A stretch of 64,000 nucleotides of DNA from NCBI RefSeq assembly GCF_003390915.1, contig NZ_QMEM01000001.1:372001-436000 (forward strand), read 5' to 3'. Each line of letters opens with the position of its first letter. The stretch's first letter is position 1. The stretch comes from Lewinella sp. IMCC34183 (GTDB lineage Bacteria > Bacteroidota > Bacteroidia > Chitinophagales > Saprospiraceae). The translations under genes were made by a program, and so were the position numbers. Shown here piece by piece: positions 51,237 through 62,458 of this stretch. The notes under the pieces were generated by a model. The model ran no database searches, had not been told where the DNA came from, and saw only the letters and a list, made by a program, of their open reading frames with translations.

Positions 51237-53507
51237 ATGCGAAGCCTGTTATCCCAGTTATTATTCTTTTGCTTCACGGTAGGTCCCTTCCTGCTGGCTC
51301 CCTGCGGGATCGGCCTGTACGGACAGCAGCGTTTTTCTTTCCTGGACGACGAGCAAAACGCCTTCGTGCAGTCTGAGCTGCGTCGCCTCACCCTGCGGCA
51401 GAAGGCGGGGCAGATGACGCAGGTAGCCGTAGACCTGGTTTTTGAAGGACCGACCTACGTGCTCACCGTACCGCCCGTTCTGAGCGACGAGCGGGTCGAC
51501 CGCATAGTGGGGGAGCTGGAGATCGGTTCCATCCTCAATCACCCGAGCCGGTCATACCCCTCGCCGATTGAGTACCGGCTCTTTATCGGCGAACTTCAGG
51601 CCAAAGCCATGGAGACGACCGGCATCCCGCTGCTTTACGGGCAGGACGCTATCCACGGGGCCAACTACATCGGGGGCGCCACGCTCTACGCGCAGCCCCT
51701 TAACCTCGCCGCCTCCTTCAATACCGAACTGGCCCGTGAATTGGCCGGCATTACCGCCTACGAGATGAAGGCGGCCAGTATCCCCTGGAACTTCAGCCCG
51801 GCCATGGACGTCGGGCGCAACCCGGCCTGGCCGCGCACCTGGGAGAGCTTCGGTGAGGACCCCTATGTGAACCAGCAATTCGGCCTGGCCATGCTCCAGG
51901 GGTACCAGACCGACTCTCTGGGTTCGCGCACGGGCGTGGTGGCCTGCCTCAAGCACTTTACGGGCTACGGATCGCCCCGCAGCGGCCGCGACCGCACGCC
52001 GGCCTACCTGCCCGAACGTCAGTTGCGCGAGTACTACCTGCCGCAATTCCAGACCGCCATCGACAGCGGGGCCCTGACCGTCATGGCCAACTCCGGGGAA
52101 GTGAACGGCGTACCGGTGCATGTGAGCAAGTACCTGCTGACGGAAGTTTTGCGGGATGAACTCGGGTTCGAGGGCCTAGTGGTTTCCGACTGGCAGGACG
52201 TGCGTTACCTCTACGAGCGCCACCACGTCGCGCGTGACCTCAAGGAGGCGGTGAAAATGAGCATCGACGCCGGCCTCGACATGAGTATGACCGCCGTGAC
52301 CACCGACTTCCCGGAAATGGTCGTCGAGCTGGTCCAGGAAGGCGAGCTGACCGAGGCCCGCATCGACACCTCCGTGGCGCGTATCCTCGCGGTAAAAGTA
52401 GCCATGGGCCTCTACGAGGAGCACCTGTGGGACCCGGCGGATTTTCCGGATTTCGGCAGCGACAAATTCGCCCGCAAGGCCATGCAGTCGGCCGAGGAAT
52501 CTATCGTGCTGCTCAAGAACGACGGGCTGCTGCTGCCCGTCAAGCCGGAGCAACGCGTCCTGCTCGTGGGACCGACCGCCGATAACATGCGCAGCCTGAA
52601 CGGCGGGTGGACCTACAGCTGGCAGGGGGATGAGGCCGATACCTACCTGGAAGAATTCAACACCATCCGCGAAGCCCTGGAGCGCGAATTCCCGGACCGT
52701 CTCACCTACGTAGAAGGGGCTTCTTTCGATACCCTGCGTAACGCGGACGAAGCCGTGACGGCGGCGGCCGATGCGGACGTGATCGTGCTGTGCGTGGGCG
52801 AACTCTCGTACACCGAAGACGTGGGCAACATCAACAGCCTGGTGCTGCCCGACGCACAGCGTCGCCTCTTCAACCGGCTTAATGAAACGGGGAAGCCGAT
52901 CGCGCTAATAATGAACGCCGGCCGGCCCCGCCTCATGTCGAAAATGGCCAATCGGTCACAGGCGGTCATCTTTGCTGGCTACCCGGGCCCCCACGGGGGC
53001 GATGCGCTGGCGGCCATCCTGTCCGGACGGGTCAACCCCAGTGGTCGCCTGCCCCTCACCTACCCCCGGCAGCCGAACGCCCTGCTCACCTACGACCACA
53101 AGTACACCGAGGAACTGAACGGCAACTACAATCCGCTCTTTGATTTTGGTGCCGGAATTAGTTACACCGACTTTACCTATAGCGAGCTCAACCTCAGTAG
53201 CCGCGTCCTAAACCCCAACGACACCCTGGAAGTATCCGTGCGCGTCACCAACGAGGGCGACCGCGCGGGCAAGCATTCCGTGTTGCTCTTTACCTCCGAC
53301 CTCGTAGCTTCCGTCACGCCAAGCGTCCTGCGGCTGCGCAAATTCACCAAACTCCACCTTGAACCCGGGGAATACCGCGACATCACGTTCGCCCTGACCC
53401 CGGCTGACGTCTCCTTCATCGGCCTGGGCAACCTACCAGTGACGGAGCCCGGTACGTTCCGGGTCACCGTCGGCAACCTTACGGAAGAGTTCGACTTCGA
53501 AGAATAG
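51237..53507 (+). CDS. secreted glycoside hydrolase family 3 beta-glucosidase
   Basis: This is a 756-aa exported exo-beta-glycosidase. Signal peptide MRSLLSQLLFFCFTVGP, then a TIM barrel (about 45-390) with PLLYGQDAIHGANYIGGATL, KHFTGYGSPRSGRDRTPAYL and the nucleophile Asp in LVVSDWQDVRYL. An alpha/beta sandwich domain (about 410-620, ESIVLLKNDGLLLPV, GPTADNMRSLNGGWTYSW) and a FnIII-like domain (about 665-755) follow. ATG 51237 begins the signal; the frame runs back to 51138 without a signal. Probably releases glucose from beta-glucosides such as laminari-oligosaccharides (family knowledge). Confidence 0.92.
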   Translation: MRSLLSQLLFFCFTVGPFLLAPCGIGLYGQQRFSFLDDEQNAFVQSELRRLTLRQKAGQMTQVAVDLVFEGPTYVLTVPPVLSDERVDRIVGELEIGSILNHPSRSYPSPIEYRLFIGELQAKAMETTGIPLLYGQDAIHGANYIGGATLYAQPLNLAASFNTELARELAGITAYEMKAASIPWNFSPAMDVGRNPAWPRTWESFGEDPYVNQQFGLAMLQGYQTDSLGSRTGVVACLKHFTGYGSPRSGRDRTPAYLPERQLREYYLPQFQTAIDSGALTVMANSGEVNGVPVHVSKYLLTEVLRDELGFEGLVVSDWQDVRYLYERHHVARDLKEAVKMSIDAGLDMSMTAVTTDFPEMVVELVQEGELTEARIDTSVARILAVKVAMGLYEEHLWDPADFPDFGSDKFARKAMQSAEESIVLLKNDGLLLPVKPEQRVLLVGPTADNMRSLNGGWTYSWQGDEADTYLEEFNTIREALEREFPDRLTYVEGASFDTLRNADEAVTAAADADVIVLCVGELSYTEDVGNINSLVLPDAQRRLFNRLNETGKPIALIMNAGRPRLMSKMANRSQAVIFAGYPGPHGGDALAAILSGRVNPSGRLPLTYPRQPNALLTYDHKYTEELNGNYNPLFDFGAGISYTDFTYSELNLSSRVLNPNDTLEVSVRVTNEGDRAGKHSVLLFTSDLVASVTPSVLRLRKFTKLHLEPGEYRDITFALTPADVSFIGLGNLPVTEPGTFRVTVGNLTEEFDFEE

Positions 53508-53539
53508 TACCCGCCCTTACCCCAAAAGCCTCCCAGTCA

Positions 53540-55990
53540 ATGCGCTACCTCTACCTCTGCCTTCTGGCCTGCATGGCCTGCCAGACCACCCGCCCCGGCC
53601 AGGCCGCGGCACCCCCCGCTCCCGCCCCCGACACCACCGCCGTAGCGGCTGCGGAAACTGACCCGGCTCCCGCTAAAGCGGGAAAATTCAAACCCTACGA
53701 AAAAGTGATCACCAGCGCCGCCGTAAGCGACACCGGGCTCTTCACGGTGCACCGGGTAGACGGCAAATACTTTTATGAGGTACCCTTCGAGCGACTGGGG
53801 CAGGATATGCTCCTCGTCAGCCGCATCGCCAAGATCCCCTCCGACCTCGGGGGCGGCTACCTGAACGCCGGCTCCAAGGCCAACGAACAGCTGGTGCAGT
53901 GGAGCCGCGTCAACGACGCCCTCCACCTGACCTCCGTTTCCTACGAAAGCGTGGCGGATGACGCCCTGCCCATCAGCCAGTCGGTCCGGGACAACAACTA
54001 CGCCCCGGTCATCATGGCCTTCCCCATCCAGGCCTTTTCCCCCGACTCCACGGCGGCGGTGATTCAGGTGGACGAACTTTTTTCCACCGACGTACCCGCG
54101 ATTTCAGGCCTCAATCAACGGCTGCGCAAGTCCTACGGGGTACGTAACCTGGACAAGGACCGCAGCTTCATCAGCCGCATGGCCGCCTACCCCGAGAACG
54201 TGGAGGTACGGCACGACATGACCTACGTAGCCAGCGACCCGCCGTCGAACTCCAGCACCGGCACGATCTCCATGCAGCTGAGCCAGTCCATGTACCTGCT
54301 GCCCACCACGCCGATGATGCCGCGGCTGTACGACCAGCGCGTTGGCTGGTTCACGGTGTCCCAGATCGACTACGGCTCCGATGCCCTGAAGGCCGACCAA
54401 AAACGCTACATCAAGCGGTGGAAACTGGTGCCGAAGGACAAGGAAGCATACGCCCGCGGTGAGCTCGTGGAACCCGAACAGCCCATCGTGTACTACCTCG
54501 ACCCGGCCACCCCCGAAAAGTTTCGCCCCTACTTCATCCAGGGCATAGAGGACTGGCAGGAGGCCTTTGAGACCGCCGGCTTCAAGAACGCCATCGTCGC
54601 CCGCCTACCCCCCAGCCCGGAGGAGGATCCCGACTGGAGCCCCGAGGACAGCCGCTACTCGGTGGTGCGCTACGTAGCCTCCACCACCCGCAACGCCGTC
54701 GGACCGAGTGTGTCCGATCCGCGTTCCGGGCAGATCATCGAGAGCGACATCATCTGGTACCATAACCACCTGCGCAGCTACCGTAACCGCTACCTCCTGG
54801 AAACCGGAGCGGCCAACCCCACCGCCCGCACGCTCGACACCCCGGACGAGGAGATCGGTGAAATGATGCGGCGCGTGATCAGCCACGAGGTCGGCCACGC
54901 ACTCGGTCTGCCGCACAACATGAAGGCCAGCTACGCCTACCCCACCGACAGCCTGCGCTCCGCCACCTTCACCAACAAGTGGGGCCTGGCCTCCACGATC
55001 ATGGATTATACCCGCTACAACTACGTGGCCCAGCCGGGCGACGAGGGGGTACGCTGGGTCCGAATGCTCGGTCCCTACGACAGCTACGCGATCAACTACG
55101 GCTACCGCTACCTGCCCGGCATGCAGACGCCCGCCGAGGAGAAAGAAACGCTGAACGAATGGATCGCCGAAAAACAGGGCGACCCGGTATACCTCTTCGG
55201 GGGACGCAGCAATTCCGACCCGAGCGCCCAGACCGAGTCCGTCGGTGATGATCCCGTCAAGGCCACCCGCTACGGCATGAAGAACCTGCACATTGTAGCC
55301 GACCAGTTGGCCGACTGGGTCAATCAGCCCGGCGAGGACTACACCGACCTGGATGAACTGTACGGCGAGTTGCTGGGCGTGTGGTCCCGCTACGCGGCCC
55401 ACGTCACCGCCAACGTCGGCGGCGTTTACGAACAGCTGCGCACCACCGACGAGGAGGGTACCACCTACACGCCGGTAGCACGGGAGAAGCAGCGTGAAGC
55501 CGTGACCTTCCTCAACGAAGAGGTCTTCACTACCCTCGACTGGCTCATGCCCGAGGAGATCATCACCAACATCGGAGCCAGCGGCATCATCACCCGTATG
55601 CGCAACCTGCAGGCCCGGCAACTCAACAACCTGCTCGACGCGGACCGGCTGGAGCGCATGATCGAGAATGAAGCCCTTAACGGCAGCGCTGCCTACTCGG
55701 CCGCAGACATGCTCCGCGACCTGCGCAACGGCCTGTGGTCGGAGGCGGGCCGCGGCCGCGATATCGACGTCTACCGCCGCAACCTGCAACGCGCCCACGT
55801 CGAGCGGCTGACCGAGCTGCTCGAGGAGGACGCGGACAGTCCCAGTGACGTAAGCGCCCTCGTGCGTGCGGAACTCAACGCGATCGCCAAGTTGACGGAA
55901 AGCGCCGCCCGCGGCTACCGCGACGGCATCGTCAAGTACCACCTGGCGGAAGTCAGCGCCGAGATCGAGGAGACCCTGTCGGCCAAGTAG
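53540..55990 (+). CDS. zinc-dependent metalloprotease (DUF5117/DUF5118 type)
   Basis: This 816-aa envelope lipoprotein-like protease has a signal with LLACMAC and an Ala/Pro-rich linker. The DUF5118 and DUF5117 domains (about 45-100 and 100-290) are followed by a metzincin-type zinc site ISHEVGHALGLPHNMKASY and the Met-turn STIMDYTRYNY. A long helical C-terminal region completes the chain (about 560-816). Such proteins are common in Bacteroidota; substrates are not known. Tail to tail with the amidohydrolase (stops two bases apart). Confidence 0.9.
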   Translation: MRYLYLCLLACMACQTTRPGQAAAPPAPAPDTTAVAAAETDPAPAKAGKFKPYEKVITSAAVSDTGLFTVHRVDGKYFYEVPFERLGQDMLLVSRIAKIPSDLGGGYLNAGSKANEQLVQWSRVNDALHLTSVSYESVADDALPISQSVRDNNYAPVIMAFPIQAFSPDSTAAVIQVDELFSTDVPAISGLNQRLRKSYGVRNLDKDRSFISRMAAYPENVEVRHDMTYVASDPPSNSSTGTISMQLSQSMYLLPTTPMMPRLYDQRVGWFTVSQIDYGSDALKADQKRYIKRWKLVPKDKEAYARGELVEPEQPIVYYLDPATPEKFRPYFIQGIEDWQEAFETAGFKNAIVARLPPSPEEDPDWSPEDSRYSVVRYVASTTRNAVGPSVSDPRSGQIIESDIIWYHNHLRSYRNRYLLETGAANPTARTLDTPDEEIGEMMRRVISHEVGHALGLPHNMKASYAYPTDSLRSATFTNKWGLASTIMDYTRYNYVAQPGDEGVRWVRMLGPYDSYAINYGYRYLPGMQTPAEEKETLNEWIAEKQGDPVYLFGGRSNSDPSAQTESVGDDPVKATRYGMKNLHIVADQLADWVNQPGEDYTDLDELYGELLGVWSRYAAHVTANVGGVYEQLRTTDEEGTTYTPVAREKQREAVTFLNEEVFTTLDWLMPEEIITNIGASGIITRMRNLQARQLNNLLDADRLERMIENEALNGSAAYSAADMLRDLRNGLWSEAGRGRDIDVYRRNLQRAHVERLTELLEEDADSPSDVSALVRAELNAIAKLTESAARGYRDGIVKYHLAEVSAEIEETLSAK

Positions 55991-55992
55991 CC

Positions 55993-57546
<1,554 letters not shown>

Positions 57547-57688
57547 GGCAAATAGTCAGGGTGAAGAATAGCGGCTCAGTGCCCCGCGCAGGGGTGCCAC
57601 GGACGCTAAAGTAGCGTTTCGGGCCGTTTACCCATCGGGTAGCCCGGTAATCTCCTTACCTTCGTCGCGCCTAACGAACCACCAGAGT

Positions 57689-58027
57689 ATGAGCAAACGG
57701 AAGAAGCAGAAGATTAAGTCCACCCCGGCCGGGGAACGGACCGCCGACCCCGTACGTACCGTTGCCGCGCCCAAGACGGCCGCGCCGACCCAGCGGCGGA
57801 CGGAACGGCCGGCGCACCCGCTCGTCTTCGGTCGCCAGACATACCTCTGGCTCGGGGGGGGCTTCCTGCTCATCGTACTGGGCTTCCTGCTCATGACCGG
57901 TGGCCGTGGCGACGATCCTACCGTCTTCGACGAATCCGTCATCTATAGCTGGCGAAAGATCACCCTGGCCCCTATCATTATTCTTTCTGGTCTCGGCGTG
58001 GTCACCTACGCGATCTTCAAGAAATAA
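57689..58027 (+). CDS. DUF3098-family small membrane protein
   Basis: This 112-aa protein has a basic N-terminus (MSKRKKQKIK), a Pro/Arg linker, and two helices (about 54-71 and 93-110) around GRGDDPTVFDE and YSWRKITLAPIIILSG, matching DUF3098. In Bacteroidota it sits next to ftsX and uppP, and so may belong to cell-wall or division functions. uppP starts four bases after the stop, so they form an operon. The role is unknown. Confidence 0.8.
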   Translation: MSKRKKQKIKSTPAGERTADPVRTVAAPKTAAPTQRRTERPAHPLVFGRQTYLWLGGGFLLIVLGFLLMTGGRGDDPTVFDESVIYSWRKITLAPIIILSGLGVVTYAIFKK

Positions 58028-58030
58028 CCC

Positions 58031-58831
58031 GTGCTCGATATCCTGCGTGCGCTTATCCTCGGCATCGTCCAGGGACTCACCGAATTTCTCCCCGTCAGCA
58101 GCAGCGGCCACCTGGAACTCACCAAGTGGATCTCCGGCGACCAGAGCCTCGCCGCCGATAGTATGCTCATGACGGTGACCCTGCACGCCGCCACGGCCCT
58201 GGCTACCATCGTCGTTTTTCGAAAAGATATCGCCGAGATACTGGCCGACCTGTTCCGCTTCCAGTGGAATGAGGGCACCAAGTTTTCCGCCCTCATTGTC
58301 GTCAGCATGATCCCCGCCGCCGTGGTTGGCGTCCTCTACGACGACCTGCTCACAACCCTCTTCGACCGGCAGGTCGTCCTGGTGGCGCTTATGCTTATCG
58401 TGACGGGCCTGCTGCTCTTCCTGGCCGACCGCGCCCGCCACACCGAGAAAAGAGTGGGCTGGAAAGATGCCATTCTTATCGGGATTGCCCAGGCCATCGC
58501 TATCCTGCCGGGCATCAGCCGATCCGGGGCCACGATCTCCACCAGCGTACTGCTCGGCATCGACCGCGAGAAGTCGGCCCGCTTCTCCTTCCTGATGGTG
58601 GTGCCCCTGATCCTCGGCAAGATCGCCAAGGACCTGCTGGACGGTGAGTTTTCCCATACTACTTCCACGGCGGAGCTCACCGTTGGTTTCCTGGCGGCCT
58701 TCTTCACCGGCATCGGTGCGTGTATGTGGATGATCAAGCTGGTCAAGAAAGCCGAGCTCAAGTATTTCGCCTACTACTGTTTTGCCGTCGCCGCGGTGGT
58801 CCTCTTCGTCCGTCTACTTCACCTGGCCTGA
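58031..58831 (+). CDS. uppP: undecaprenyl-diphosphate phosphatase UppP (BacA)
   Basis: UppP dephosphorylates undecaprenyl diphosphate to the carrier lipid undecaprenyl phosphate and is linked to bacitracin resistance. The 266-aa membrane protein has GLTEFLPVSSSGHL near the start and PGISRSGATISTSVLLG in the middle, the two catalytic motifs, and about eight helices. The start is GTG 58031 after a three-base gap from DUF3098; the stop is followed by truB after two bases. Confidence 0.95.
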   Translation: MLDILRALILGIVQGLTEFLPVSSSGHLELTKWISGDQSLAADSMLMTVTLHAATALATIVVFRKDIAEILADLFRFQWNEGTKFSALIVVSMIPAAVVGVLYDDLLTTLFDRQVVLVALMLIVTGLLLFLADRARHTEKRVGWKDAILIGIAQAIAILPGISRSGATISTSVLLGIDREKSARFSFLMVVPLILGKIAKDLLDGEFSHTTSTAELTVGFLAAFFTGIGACMWMIKLVKKAELKYFAYYCFAVAAVVLFVRLLHLA

Positions 58832-58833
58832 TC

Positions 58834-59544
58834 ATGTCGCTACCCGCCGCTACTACCCCGCCCTTCCCCTTCCGGGAGGGGGCCCTGTTCCTCATCGACA
58901 AGCCCCAGGGCTGGACCAGCTTTGACGTGGTCAACAAGCTGCGCTGGCGGATCCGCAAACACCTGGGAGTGAAAAAATTCAAGGTAGGCCACGCGGGTAC
59001 CCTCGATCCCATGGCCACCGGCTTGCTGAACCTCTGCGTGGGCAAGTGGACCAAGCGCCTGCAGGAACTTGAGGGCCTCGACAAGGAGTACACCGGCACC
59101 ATACGGCTCGGAGCGACCACCCCGTCCTACGACGCCGAGACGGAGGTCGATTCCACCTTCCCCGTAGCTCACCTGACCCTAGAGCACCTGCGCGCCGCCG
59201 CCGCATCCCTCACGGGCGACTTGCAGCAACTACCGCCCGTTTACTCGGCGATCAAGGTGGACGGACAGCCCCTCTACAAGCGCGCCCGCCGCGGTGAAGC
59301 GATCGAGGTAAAGGCGCGGCCGGTCCGCGTGGACCGCTTCGAACTGAGCAACTTCACCGGGGAGAGTGTAGACTTCCACGTCGCGTGCGGCAAGGGGACC
59401 TACGTACGCTCGCTGGCCCACGACCTCGGGCAGGCCGTCGGCAGCGGCGGGCACCTCACGGCCCTGCGGCGTGTCTCCGTGGGCCCATACCGCATTGAGG
59501 AGGCCTGGCAACTGGAGGAGTTGCTGGAGGCCATCCCCATCTAG
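58834..59544 (+). CDS. truB: tRNA pseudouridine(55) synthase TruB
   Basis: TruB isomerises U55 in the T-loop of tRNAs to pseudouridine. The 236-aa protein has IDKPQGWTSFDVVNKL, the catalytic-Asp motif VGHAGTLDPMATGLL, YDAETEVDST, LPPVYSAIKVDGQPLYKRAR and the thumb-loop/RSL region CGKGTYVRSLAHDLG. It is shorter than the E. coli enzyme because it lacks the C-terminal PUA-like part, as in many Bacteroidota. ATG 58834 sits two bases after the uppP stop. Ends 11 bases before the convergent glpK. Confidence 0.95.
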   Translation: MSLPAATTPPFPFREGALFLIDKPQGWTSFDVVNKLRWRIRKHLGVKKFKVGHAGTLDPMATGLLNLCVGKWTKRLQELEGLDKEYTGTIRLGATTPSYDAETEVDSTFPVAHLTLEHLRAAAASLTGDLQQLPPVYSAIKVDGQPLYKRARRGEAIEVKARPVRVDRFELSNFTGESVDFHVACGKGTYVRSLAHDLGQAVGSGGHLTALRRVSVGPYRIEEAWQLEELLEAIPI

Positions 59545-59555
59545 GGGCCGGCGGC

Positions 59556-61070
<1,515 letters not shown>

Positions 61071-61111
61071 TCATTTTCGGGCCGCGGGTTTCGAACCGGG
61101 TTCGCGGGGTG

Positions 61112-62332
61112 CTACTGGGCCACCGGGCTGCCGTGCAGGATTCCCTGGTAGGTGTCCACCAGTTGCCGGGCCAGCGCCCGGCGGTCGTAGTGGCGCAGGA
61201 AAGTGGCGTAGGCGTTGCGGCCGACGTCCTCCAGCCGCGGTCCCATGCGCAAACATTCCTCGATCACCTGTACGAACTGTTCGACCGTATCGGCGATGAA
61301 GAGGTCGCGGCGGTTTTCGGCCCGGATACCTTCCAGGCCCAGGGTAGTGGTCACGACCACCCGGCCGAGCGACATGGCTTCGAGGATCTTGGCCCGCATG
61401 CCGCCGCCGCTGAGCAGGGGCACGATGCTGATGCTGTACGCCGCCACGAATGCGCAGCTGCTTTCTACTTCGCCGTGGATGACGACGTTGCGCAGCCGCA
61501 GCTGCCGGATGCTGTGTGGCATGTTGCGGCCCGCCACGTGGAAGCGGATGGCCGGGAACCGCCGGTGGATCTCGGGCCATACGTCGTTCAGGAACCACTG
61601 CAGACCGTCCAGGTTGGGCAACCAGTCGAGCGAACCGATGAAGTGGAGATCGGGTGGTGCATCAAAGCTTTCGTAGGTGGGCGGCCCGCAGGGGGTTTCC
61701 AGCCCGATGGGCAGGACGTGCATACGGCCCCGGCCGCCGAGCCGTTCGAAATTCTTCCGGTCGCGGTGGGTAATTGGCAGCAGCAGGTCGTACTGATTCA
61801 GCTGGCTGCGCTCGTACTCCCGGAGCTGGCGGGTGATGTGCCGGAGGTACCATCGCTTGGGCGCAAAGGAGATATTCTCGCAGCAGCGCTCCCAGATCTC
61901 GTGCTCGACGTTATGCGACCGCATGACCACCTGGGCATTAGAATTGAGCCGTATTGTACGGATGTAAGGGGCCAGGTACAGGGTTTCCAGCTGAACGATG
62001 TCAAAGGTCTCCTGGCGCAACCACTCTTCCAGTGCCCGGTGGTAGGCCTCCTGGTGGAAGCGACTGATGTGGTAGCTGGTGCCCCGGACCAGGTTGGCGA
62101 CCGCGTCAATGGGACTGATCAGGTTATCGATGGCTACGGTACGTACCTCCCGGTAGTGCGCCATCTCGGCCGGGCGGTCGGTGCCGGCGTAGAAATGCTT
62201 GGTGGTATTCATCGCCAGCAGACTCACCTGACAACCCAACTCGCTCAGGCTCTTCGTCAGGCCATGTATCGCAAGGCTTTCCCCGTCCTTGAGCGGGAAG
62301 GGGAATTTTTTGGTCAGGACGAGTAATTTCAT
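61112..62332 (-). CDS. GT4-family glycosyltransferase
   Basis: This 406-aa GT-B glycosyltransferase starts MKLLVLTKKFPFPLKDGESL and has the N-terminal acceptor half (VMRSHNVEHEIWERC). The C-terminal donor half contains PDLHFIGSLDWLPNLDGL, FHVAGRNMPHSIRQL, SIVPLLSGGGMRAKILEAMS and the GIRAENRRDLFIADT region. The EX7E-like motif is partly seen (GGGMRAKILEAMSLGRVVV). Typical of surface polysaccharide or teichuronic-type transferases. Start at ATG 62332; substrate unknown. Confidence 0.85.
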   Translation of the reverse strand: MKLLVLTKKFPFPLKDGESLAIHGLTKSLSELGCQVSLLAMNTTKHFYAGTDRPAEMAHYREVRTVAIDNLISPIDAVANLVRGTSYHISRFHQEAYHRALEEWLRQETFDIVQLETLYLAPYIRTIRLNSNAQVVMRSHNVEHEIWERCCENISFAPKRWYLRHITRQLREYERSQLNQYDLLLPITHRDRKNFERLGGRGRMHVLPIGLETPCGPPTYESFDAPPDLHFIGSLDWLPNLDGLQWFLNDVWPEIHRRFPAIRFHVAGRNMPHSIRQLRLRNVVIHGEVESSCAFVAAYSISIVPLLSGGGMRAKILEAMSLGRVVVTTTLGLEGIRAENRRDLFIADTVEQFVQVIEECLRMGPRLEDVGRNAYATFLRHYDRRALARQLVDTYQGILHGSPVAQ

Positions 62333-62355
62333 ACCGGGTGGGGCTGTGGTGGGGC

Positions 62356-62393
62356 ACGGATTACGGGGAGGATACTTCCTCCCCGCTATCCGT
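62356..62393. terminator. two-part GC-rich hairpin between the M1 peptidase and GT4 genes
   Basis: CGGGGAGGA (62364-62372) pairs perfectly with TCCTCCCCG (62377-62385), extended outside a 2x2 internal loop by ACGGAT/ATCCGT. It lies between two minus-strand genes; no T-tract follows on that strand, so its effect on transcription is uncertain. Confidence 0.4.
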
Positions 62394-62458
62394 TGCCTGC
62401 TAACACGAAACTTTCGGCGAAAGTGCCAAAAGTTGAGCACTTTTTACCCAACAGCGAC

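Noticed and set aside
61078-61110. GGTTTCGAACC sequence before the GT4 stop as a tRNA T-arm
   Set aside because: No matching five-base stem, anticodon arm or acceptor can be formed; it is just a GC-rich hairpin after the GT4 gene.
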